Shown here: piece by piece, positions 7,067 to 12,356 of the stretch
Layout of the letters: each line of letters starts with the position of its first letter
Numbering within the stretch: the first letter of the stretch is position 1
Assembly (NCBI GenBank): GCA_945910975.1
Contig: CAMDZY010000038.1
Location: 1 to 12,356, forward strand
Source of the DNA: an uncultured Clostridia bacterium
Lineage (GTDB): Bacteria; Bacillota; Clostridia; Oscillospirales; Oscillospiraceae
DNA: 12,356 bases
Direction of reading: 5' to 3'
Translations under genes and position numbers: made by a program
Notes under the pieces: generated by a model
What the model saw: the letters and a program-made list of their open reading frames with translations, nothing else
Told to the model about the DNA's origin: nothing
The model's database searches: none

Positions 7067-8179
7067 ATGGCATCAAAAAAACCTGCATATGAAGCGCCGA
7101 AACCGGCCGAGGACCGCAAAAAGGCGCTGGACACTGCCTTAAAGCAGATCGAAAAGAACTATGGCAAGGGCGCAGTCATGCGTCTTGGCGACCGTCCGGA
7201 AATGAATATTGACGTCATCCCCACAGGCTCCTTGTCACTTGATGCGGCTCTGGGTGTTGGCGGTGTTCCAAAGGGTCGAATTATTGAGATTTACGGCCCG
7301 GAATCCTCCGGCAAAACCACGCTGGCCCTGCACATCTTGGCACAAGCACAAAAACAGGGCGGCGAGGTCGCGTTTGTGGACGCCGAACACGCGCTTGACC
7401 CCGTGTACGCTTCCGCTATCGGTGTGGATATTGATTCCATGCTGGTTTCCCAACCGGATACCGGCGAACAGGCGCTGGAAATTACCGATGCCCTAGTGCG
7501 CTCCGGCGCGGTGGACGCTGTGGTTGTGGACTCGGTTGCAGCGCTGACGCCCCGTGCGGAAATCGAAGGCGAGATGGGCGACTCTTTCATGGGCTTGCAG
7601 GCACGCTTGATGAGTCAGGCTCTGCGCAAGCTGGCCGGCACCATCTCCAAGACCAATTGCGTGGTCATTTTCATCAACCAATTGCGTATGAAGATCGGTG
7701 TGGTGTATGGCAACCCCGAAACCACCACCGGCGGCAATGCGCTGAAATTCTATTCCTCCGTCCGTCTGGACGTGCGCCGTGTCGAACCGATCAAAAACGG
7801 CAACGAGCTGATCGGCAACCGCACGCGCGTCAAGGTCATCAAGAATAAAGTAGCGCCCCCGTTCCGTGAAGCGGTTTTTGATATCATGTACGGCGAAGGA
7901 ATTTCCAGATATGGCGAAATGGTCGACATGGGCGTCGAATTTGAGATGATCAATAAGTCCGGTAGCTGGTATTCCATCGGCGATGAGCGCATCGGTCAGG
8001 GTCGTGACTGCGTCAAGCAGTACCTCATGGATCATCCGGAGGTTACGAACGATCTGGAAGGCAAGCTGCGCGAAGCGCTGCGCACCAGACAGGGACAGAA
8101 GAAGGTAGCGGCGCAGGCCGCTGCAAAAGCGGTAGACGTATCTGCCGATGATTTCTCCGATGAAACTCCTGCGGATTGA
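7067..8179 (+). CDS. recA: Recombinase RecA
   Basis: RecA forms ATP-dependent filaments on single-stranded DNA, promotes strand exchange and triggers LexA self-cleavage. The 370-residue protein has the N-terminal oligomerisation helix (LDTALKQIEK, 21-30), Walker A GPESSGKT (77-84), Glu107 in DAEHALDP, Walker B VVVDSVAAL (152-160), the L1 region near EGEMGDSFMGLQAR (167-180) and the L2 DNA-binding loop GNPETTTGGNALKF (215-228). The C-terminal tail (about 346-370) is Ala- and Asp-rich, as usual. AGAGG at 7053-7057 supports the ATG at 7067. Only one base separates it from prmC, so there is no room for a dedicated promoter outside coding sequence. recX overlaps its 3' end. Confidence 0.98.
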   Translation: MASKKPAYEAPKPAEDRKKALDTALKQIEKNYGKGAVMRLGDRPEMNIDVIPTGSLSLDAALGVGGVPKGRIIEIYGPESSGKTTLALHILAQAQKQGGEVAFVDAEHALDPVYASAIGVDIDSMLVSQPDTGEQALEITDALVRSGAVDAVVVDSVAALTPRAEIEGEMGDSFMGLQARLMSQALRKLAGTISKTNCVVIFINQLRMKIGVVYGNPETTTGGNALKFYSSVRLDVRRVEPIKNGNELIGNRTRVKVIKNKVAPPFREAVFDIMYGEGISRYGEMVDMGVEFEMINKSGSWYSIGDERIGQGRDCVKQYLMDHPEVTNDLEGKLREALRTRQGQKKVAAQAAAKAVDVSADDFSDETPAD

Positions 8180-8792
8180 GCAAACAGCCTCCCAGGTAGG
8201 CAGAGTACGCCTTGTCTTTGAGGATGGCAGCAAGCTGATGGTATATCCGTCGGTCGTGGCCGATTTGTGCCTGTACCCCGGCAAAGAAGTGACGGATATG
8301 GAGCAGCTGCACGAGGCCATCGGCACTGCATCGGCCAAAAACCGTGCCGTGCGTATCATATCGGCGAGTGACGTGTCAAAGCGCGACCTGCAACGCCGAT
8401 TGATTGCCAAGGGCGAAACGCCGGAGCACGCAAAGGATGCGGTGCAGTGGTTGGACAATATGGCGCTTTTGGACGATGAACGCACCGCACGGCATATCGT
8501 CAGCCAGGGCGTGCGCAAGGGTTACGGAAGAGCCAGGATCCGGCAAATGCTCTATGAAAAGCAAATTCCCAGAGAAATCTGGGACGAGGTGTTGGAAGAT
8601 GTTCCGGATATGTCCGATGCGATCGACGACTTTATTCAAAGACGATTGGGGCGGGGAACGGTGGATGAGAAGGCTGTAAAAAAAACCGTAGATGCCCTGC
8701 TCCGGCGGGGACACCGCTATTCGGAGATCAAGGCGGCGCTGGAGCGTTTTGAAAGCAGTATTGATGAAATTTTGGAGGACGAATCATTATGA
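8160..8792 (+). CDS. recX: Regulatory protein RecX
   Basis: RecX binds RecA filaments and limits their growth or ATPase activity; gene order recA-recX is its typical setting. The protein is about 210 residues, with an N-terminal beta-rich segment typical of Firmicutes RecX (about 1-50) followed by three-helix repeats. Visible family segments are SKRDLQRRLIAKGE (89-102 counted from the 8148 start), WLDNMALLDDERTA and GYGRARIRQML. I chose the ATG at 8160 because it aligns best with the usual start; an in-frame ATG at 8148 would add four residues. Either start lies inside recA (20- or 32-base overlap) with no clear Shine-Dalgarno sequence, so initiation probably depends on ribosomes finishing recA. 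Its stop overlaps the rimO start as ATGA. Confidence 0.93.
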   Translation: MKLLRIEQTASQVGRVRLVFEDGSKLMVYPSVVADLCLYPGKEVTDMEQLHEAIGTASAKNRAVRIISASDVSKRDLQRRLIAKGETPEHAKDAVQWLDNMALLDDERTARHIVSQGVRKGYGRARIRQMLYEKQIPREIWDEVLEDVPDMSDAIDDFIQRRLGRGTVDEKAVKKTVDALLRRGHRYSEIKAALERFESSIDEILEDESL

Positions 8793-10138
8793 GCTATTCC
8801 GTGGGATTTATTTCCCTTGGGTGTGCCAAGAATCAGGTGGATTGTGAACAAATGATGTTCCGCCTGCAAGAAGCAGGCTTTCGGGTGCAGGCATCGGTAG
8901 ACGGTGCGGACTTGGTAGTTATCAACACCTGCGGCTTTATTGACTCTGCAAAATCCGAAGCCATTGACAACATCATTGCAATGGGACAACTCAAGCAGGA
9001 GGGCAGAATCGGCAAAATTTTGGTGACCGGCTGTCTTGCACAGCGATATCAAGAGCAGATTTTGCAGGAAATGCCGGAGGTCGACGGGATTCTTGGCACA
9101 GGCAGCTACTATGACATCGTACCGGCGGCCAACGCAGTGCTGTCGGGTCAGACGGTGACGGAAATGGGCAATATCGATGCGCAACTGTTGGAATGCGGCA
9201 GAATCCTTACCACACCCAGCCACTATGCGTATTTAAAAATTGCCGAGGGGTGCAGCAACCGCTGTGCCTACTGCGTCATTCCGCAGATTCGCGGCAAATA
9301 CCGCAGCCGCGCCATGGATGATGTGCTGTATGAGGCAAGAATGTTGGCAGACAGTGGCGTAAAAGAGCTGATTGTCGTGGCACAAGACACAACGCTATAT
9401 GGTGTTGACCTACCCGGCCACAAAAAACTTCTGCCGGAGCTGTTGCATAGACTTTGTGAAATCGAAGGTCTGCACTGGATTCGTGTGCATTATATGTACC
9501 CGGAGGTTATGACCGATGAGTTGATCGATGTGATCGCATCGGAGCCGAAAATTGTAAAATACATCGACTTGCCGATTCAACACGTCAATGACACGATTCT
9601 CAAGCGCATGAACCGCCGCGGCAACAAGCAGTATTTGTCGGATCTGTTCCGAAAAATGCGCGAACGCATTCCCGGTCTGGTTCTGCGAACCAGCCTGATC
9701 TGCGGTCTACCCGGCGAGGGCGAGGAAGAATTTGAAGAGCTGTGTCAATGGTTGAAGGAATTTCGTCTGGAGCGCGTGGGTGCGTTTGTCTTTAGCCCGG
9801 AGGAGGGAACACCGGCTGCGGAGATGGAATATCCGGACGAGGAAATTGCCCGCCGCCGCGCGGATTTGATTGAAGAATTGCAGTCGCGGATCATGGATGA
9901 CTACAACGCCCAAAAAATTGGTACAACGCTGGAGATCCTCTGCGACGGCTATGATGCAACGTCCGACCGCTACTTTGGCCGCTCCTATGCCGACTCACCG
10001 GATATTGACGGCAGAGTCTGGTTTACATCACAGACACCTGTTTCCACAGGCAGCTTTGTCAACGTAACAATCGATTCAGAAATTGACGGCGATTTAATGG
10101 GAACCGCCGGGGAGGTACACGATGACGACAGCAAGTAA
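8789..10138 (+). CDS. rimO: Ribosomal protein S12 methylthiotransferase RimO
   Basis: RimO is a radical-SAM enzyme that places a methylthio group on a conserved aspartate of ribosomal protein S12. The 449-residue protein has the N-terminal UPF0004 domain with cluster ligands C12, C48 and C82. The radical-SAM cluster motif CxxxCxxC follows at C155, C159 and C162, and a TRAM domain covers about 378-440. The segments SPEEGTPAAEM (336-346) and GRSYADSPDIDG (397-408) distinguish RimO from the tRNA-modifying relative MiaB. GGAGG at 8774-8778 and the ATGA overlap with recX fix the start. The 3' end overlaps pgsA by 17 bases. Confidence 0.96.
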   Translation: MSYSVGFISLGCAKNQVDCEQMMFRLQEAGFRVQASVDGADLVVINTCGFIDSAKSEAIDNIIAMGQLKQEGRIGKILVTGCLAQRYQEQILQEMPEVDGILGTGSYYDIVPAANAVLSGQTVTEMGNIDAQLLECGRILTTPSHYAYLKIAEGCSNRCAYCVIPQIRGKYRSRAMDDVLYEARMLADSGVKELIVVAQDTTLYGVDLPGHKKLLPELLHRLCEIEGLHWIRVHYMYPEVMTDELIDVIASEPKIVKYIDLPIQHVNDTILKRMNRRGNKQYLSDLFRKMRERIPGLVLRTSLICGLPGEGEEEFEELCQWLKEFRLERVGAFVFSPEEGTPAAEMEYPDEEIARRRADLIEELQSRIMDDYNAQKIGTTLEILCDGYDATSDRYFGRSYADSPDIDGRVWFTSQTPVSTGSFVNVTIDSEIDGDLMGTAGEVHDDDSK

Positions 10139-10691
10139 AATTACATTGGTGCGGATTGCAATGATTCCGATCTTTATGGTTTGCATGGAGCTGAGTTACC
10201 ACAGTCTGCCCATGACCGCTGCGGCGCTTTTGGTCTTCATTTTGGCGAGCGTAACGGATTTTATCGATGGCCATATCGCCAGAAAGTATAATCAGGTTTC
10301 CGATTTCGGCAAATTTCTCGATCCCTTGGCAGATAAATTGCTGGTAATTTCCGCCATGTGCATTTTCTGCGCATGGAATGTGTTCCCGGCTTGGGCGCTG
10401 ATGGTTGTGTTGACGCGCGAATTTGCGGTGACGGGTCTGCGCCTGACGGCAGTCGGCAATGGCAGGGTGATTGCAGCCGGTTGGTCGGGCAAGGTGAAAA
10501 CGGCTTCCACGATGGTGTCATTGTGCATCCTGATTGTGTTTTGGGACGTGGCACGATTCGGCTGGGCAATTCCGGACGTATGCAGCGAGGTGATACGCTG
10601 GGTCGTGATTGTGGTAATCGTTGTGACGACCGTCATTTCCGGCGTGGAATACTTTGTGAAGAACTGGGACGTGTTCCGCAACACAAAATAA
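10122..10691 (+). CDS. pgsA: CDP-diacylglycerol--glycerol-3-phosphate 3-phosphatidyltransferase (PgsA-type)
   Basis: This integral membrane enzyme of the CDP-alcohol phosphatidyltransferase family would make phosphatidylglycerol phosphate from CDP-diacylglycerol and glycerol-3-phosphate, the committed step to phosphatidylglycerol and cardiolipin. The catalytic signature DxxDGxxAR...GxxxDxxxD is complete: D46, D49-G50, A53-R54, G63, D67 and D71. The 189-residue length and about five or six hydrophobic segments fit PgsA. An adjacent TREFAVTGLR segment (98-107) also matches the PgsA branch. GGGGAGG at 10109-10115 lies inside rimO and supports the ATG at 10122, which is 17 bases before the rimO stop. 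Substrate choice within this family cannot be proven from sequence alone. It is the last gene of the unit; no terminator is seen before the next promoter, which starts two bases after the stop. Confidence 0.92.
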   Translation: MTTASKITLVRIAMIPIFMVCMELSYHSLPMTAAALLVFILASVTDFIDGHIARKYNQVSDFGKFLDPLADKLLVISAMCIFCAWNVFPAWALMVVLTREFAVTGLRLTAVGNGRVIAAGWSGKVKTASTMVSLCILIVFWDVARFGWAIPDVCSEVIRWVVIVVIVVTTVISGVEYFVKNWDVFRNTK

Positions 10692-10692
10692 G

Positions 10693-10721
10693 TTGACACA
10701 TTTTCAAGGAACTGCTATAGT
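10693..10721 (+). promoter_or_regulatory. Sigma-A-type promoter of the cysE-cysS unit
   Basis: A perfect TTGACA (-35) at 10693-10698 and TATAGT (-10) at 10716-10721 are separated by the optimal 17 bases. Transcription should start near 10728-10730, just ahead of the T-box Stem I. The -35 box begins one base after the pgsA stop codon, so read-through from the upstream unit is possible and would also be subject to the downstream T-box attenuator. Confidence 0.82.
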
Positions 10722-10737
10722 ATATTATAACGAAATA

Positions 10738-10928
10738 GCGCGATGAGCGAAAAGAGTACCGCACCGAAATCGCTGCAGAGAGTGACCGCCTTGGCTGAAA
10801 GCGGGCATAGCGTGCGCTGTGGGAAGTGCATTCGTGAGCGCCGGGGGCAGACCCCAAAAAAATGAGTGAGAAATCAGAGTGGAACCGCGAGCAAATTTGC
10901 CCGCCTCTTGAGCAAATCAAGGGGCGGG
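10738..10928 (+). promoter_or_regulatory. T-box riboswitch, tRNA-Cys-specific (specifier UGC), controlling cysE-cysS
   Basis: The leader carries the T-box signature AGAGTGGAACCGCG at 10876-10889. Stem I is closed by GCGC 10738-10741 with 10838-10841. Next come a GA-rich kink-turn-like region, a helix 10747-10751/10831-10835, the AGTA element at 10755-10758, the AG-bulge AGAGAG at 10777-10782 and the GCTGAAAG distal element at 10794-10801. The specifier codon is read as TGC at 10827-10829, followed by the conserved purine A10830, and matches anticodon GCA of tRNA-Cys. The T-box UGGA (10880-10883) matches the UCCA 3' end of tRNA-Cys, whose discriminator base is U. The antiterminator pairs AGAG 10876-10879 with CTCT 10905-10908 and GCG 10887-10889 with CGC 10902-10904; this excludes the terminator helix. 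Uncharged tRNA-Cys should turn the genes on. Between Stem I and the T-box only a small hairpin (10844-10855) is seen. Confidence 0.95.
10900..10928 (+). terminator. Intrinsic terminator of the T-box leader
   Basis: A 12-pair stem (10900-10911 with 10917-10928, one U-G wobble) closes a five-base loop GCAAA and is followed by a U-rich stretch starting at 10929 (TCTATTTGTT). Its 5' arm contains the CCGCCTCT segment that the antiterminator also needs, so the two structures are mutually exclusive. The U-tract is imperfect, interrupted by C, A and G, so termination may be leaky. Confidence 0.9.
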
Positions 10929-10983
10929 TCTATTTGTTGATGCAGACGGTGCCATTTTGCCGGATAAAAATGGAGTGATAAAG

Positions 10984-11586
10984 ATGTATTTGCGGGAGAG
11001 CATCGAGGCATACAAACGCAATGACCCGGCGGCGCGGAGCGGTTGGGAAATTTTCTTTTTGTACCACGGTTTTCGGGCGACGGTGTATTATCGAATTGCC
11101 CATTGGTTTTATCTGCGCAACCATAAATTTATTGCGCGCTGGTTATCCCAACGCGCAAAACGAAAGACCGGAATTGAAATTCATCCGGCCGCAAAAATCG
11201 GCAGGCGGCTTGTCATTGACCACGGCGAAGGCATCGTGATTGGCGAAACGGTAGAAATTGGCGATGACTGCCTGCTCTATCAGGGGGTTACCTTGGGCGG
11301 CACCGGCATTGCGCACGGAAAGCGCCATCCAACATTGGGTAACAATGTTATGGTGGGCAGCGGCGCAAAGGTGCTTGGCCCGTTTACGGTCGGCGACAAT
11401 GCACGGATCGCGGCGAATGCAGTGGTGCTGCGCGAGGTTCCGCCGAACTCTACAGTTGTCGGCGTTCCCGGCCATGTGGTGCGCATCAACGGCGAAAAGC
11501 TCGACCAGGTGCATACGCCTGACCCCATCGAACAGGAAATTGCCGCATTGAATGAGCGGTTGGAAATTTTGGAAAGTTTGCTCTGA
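10984..11586 (+). CDS. cysE: Serine O-acetyltransferase CysE
   Basis: CysE acetylates L-serine with acetyl-CoA to O-acetylserine, the precursor that takes up sulfide to become cysteine. The 200-residue protein is the short Gram-positive type, without the longer N-terminal region of enterobacterial CysE. It has an N-terminal helical part (1-60) and a left-handed beta-helix built from hexapeptide repeats. It carries GIEIHPAAKIG (63-73), the catalytic His80 in IDHGEG, and QGVTLGGTG (100-108) with KRHPTLG, and ends in a C-terminal tail. Glu65 sits where E. coli has Asp143, as I recall is usual in this subfamily. The ATG at 10984 is preferred because of GGAGTG at 10972-10977; an in-frame TTG at 10957 lacks such support. 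It follows the tRNA-Cys T-box and precedes cysS by 13 bases, which agrees with cysteine-starvation control. Confidence 0.96.
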   Translation: MYLRESIEAYKRNDPAARSGWEIFFLYHGFRATVYYRIAHWFYLRNHKFIARWLSQRAKRKTGIEIHPAAKIGRRLVIDHGEGIVIGETVEIGDDCLLYQGVTLGGTGIAHGKRHPTLGNNVMVGSGAKVLGPFTVGDNARIAANAVVLREVPPNSTVVGVPGHVVRINGEKLDQVHTPDPIEQEIAALNERLEILESLL

Positions 11587-11599
11587 AAGGGGATTTACA

Positions 11600-12356
11600 A
11601 TGAATATTTATAATTCTGCAACGCATAAAAAGGAAGAATTCAAGCCCAATCACCCGGACATCGTGAAGATGTACACCTGTGGCCCCACGGTCTACCACTT
11701 TGCCCACATCGGGAACCTCCGCAGCTATATTATGGAGGATGTGCTGGAAAAGGCGTTGCGCTATGAGGGCTACAATGTCAAGCGCGTTATGAACATCACC
11801 GACGTCGGACACCTGACCTCCGATGCTGACGAGGGAGAGGACAAGATGCTCAAGGGCGCCAAACGTGAGCATAAATCGGTGATGGATATCGCAAAATTCT
11901 ATACGGATGCCTTTTTTGCCGACTGCGAAAAGTTGAACATTAAACGCCCAGATGTGGTTGAGCCTGCGACCAATTGTATTGCGGACTATATTCGTATTGT
12001 TTCGCGCTTGATTGAAAAAGGCTATGGATATCTGGCCGGTGGAAATGTGTATTTTGACACCTCAAAACTGGAGCGCTATTATATTTTCAACGATCATAAC
12101 GAAGAAGACTTGGCAGTCGGCGTCCGTGAGGGTGTGGAGGAGGACACCAACAAGAAAAACAAAAACGACTTTGTCCTCTGGTTTACAAAGTCAAAATTTG
12201 AAGACCAGGCACTCAAATGGGACTCGCCTTGGGGCGTTGGCTATCCCGGTTGGCACATTGAATGTTCCGGCATCTCGATGAAGCATTTGGGCGAAGATTT
12301 GGACATCCACTGCGGCGGCATCGACAATGCCTTCCCGCACCACACCAACGAGATTG
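11600..12356 (+). CDS. cysS: Cysteinyl-tRNA synthetase CysS, N-terminal part, 3' truncated by window edge
   Basis: CysS charges tRNA-Cys with cysteine. The first 252 codons are present; the KMSKS loop and anticodon-binding domain lie beyond the window. The class I fold signature appears as HIGN (36-39). All four zinc ligands that select cysteine can be placed: C27 in YTCGPTVY, C222 in GWHIECS, H247 and E251 in FPHHTNEI, with the same 25- and 4-residue spacings as C209, H234 and E238 of E. coli. The usual TDVDDKI segment is replaced by a longer acidic form running TDVGHLTSDADEGEDKM (67-83), which I recall from a CysRS subgroup in Clostridia. AAGGGGA at 11587-11593 supports the ATG at 11600. 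It shares the T-box with cysE. Confidence 0.96.
   Translation, partial: MNIYNSATHKKEEFKPNHPDIVKMYTCGPTVYHFAHIGNLRSYIMEDVLEKALRYEGYNVKRVMNITDVGHLTSDADEGEDKMLKGAKREHKSVMDIAKFYTDAFFADCEKLNIKRPDVVEPATNCIADYIRIVSRLIEKGYGYLAGGNVYFDTSKLERYYIFNDHNEEDLAVGVREGVEEDTNKKNKNDFVLWFTKSKFEDQALKWDSPWGVGYPGWHIECSGISMKHLGEDLDIHCGGIDNAFPHHTNEI

Noticed and set aside
6217..7134. Minus-strand open frame (305 codons) antisense to prmC
   Set aside because: Compositional shadow of prmC with no motif; it also runs into the start of recA.
7493..8518. Minus-strand open frame (341 codons) antisense to recA/recX
   Set aside because: No domain or membrane signature, and it overlaps two highly conserved genes.
10844..10855. 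GGGG-CAGA-CCCC hairpin considered as a terminator for pgsA
   Set aside because: It is followed by A residues, not U residues, on the + strand, and its position fits Stem III of the T-box leader.
10633..10920. Minus-strand open frame (95 codons) across the T-box leader
   Set aside because: The leader is fully explained by a T-box on the + strand; the antisense frame is Ser/Arg-rich and has no ribosome binding site that I can see.
10957..10983. TTG start that would extend CysE by nine residues
   Set aside because: The ATG at 10984 has a well-spaced GGAGTG, gives the usual CysE N-terminus, and the TTG lies in the hairpin region just after the terminator.
12012..12281. 89-codon plus-strand open frame near the window end
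   Set aside because: It lies in another frame inside cysS, whose own frame is open to the window edge and carries all expected motifs.

Overview
The window looks like chromosomal core DNA from a low-to-mid GC Gram-positive anaerobe, most likely a member of the Clostridia (Oscillospiraceae/Ruminococcaceae-like). The grounds are a Firmicutes-type DnaE fragment, a Gram-positive-length serine acetyltransferase, a cysteine-type T-box leader, a DUF1385 (YqhQ-type) membrane protein beside prmC, and strong purine-rich Shine-Dalgarno sequences. The assignment to order is inference. Every supported gene is on the + strand and coding density is very high. No mobile element, CRISPR array, tRNA, rRNA or phage gene was seen. 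No stretch longer than 300 bases lacks a gene; the longest gap is 292 bases (10692-10983) and is filled by a promoter, a T-box riboswitch and its terminator.

Region 1 (1-1651) is the C-terminal half of the DNA polymerase III alpha subunit DnaE, cut by the window edge. A promoter with an extended -10 element follows it.

Region 2 (1733-10691) is nine co-directional genes with gaps of at most 15 bases or with overlaps, probably one long transcription unit. It opens with a sensory module: a lipoprotein with acidic beta-propeller-like repeats, an OmpR-type response regulator and a HAMP histidine kinase. A DUF1385 membrane protein, PrmC (release-factor methylation), RecA and RecX (recombination and its modulator), RimO (ribosomal protein S12 methylthiolation) and a PgsA-type phosphatidyltransferase (phospholipid synthesis) follow. 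The unit mixes envelope sensing and lipid synthesis with translation modification and DNA repair.

Region 3 (10692-12356) is a cysteine regulon unit: a sigma-A-type promoter, a T-box leader reading tRNA-Cys (specifier UGC, T-box UGGA), an intrinsic terminator, cysE (serine O-acetyltransferase) and the first 252 codons of cysS (cysteinyl-tRNA synthetase). Uncharged tRNA-Cys would stabilise the antiterminator and allow both cysteine synthesis and cysteine charging genes to be expressed.

Most of this window is ordinary housekeeping sequence. The points most worth a second look are the compact T-box, which appears to lack Stem II and the IIA/B pseudoknot, and the uncharacterised repeat lipoprotein encoded with a two-component system. 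I do not see a convincing wholly new system.
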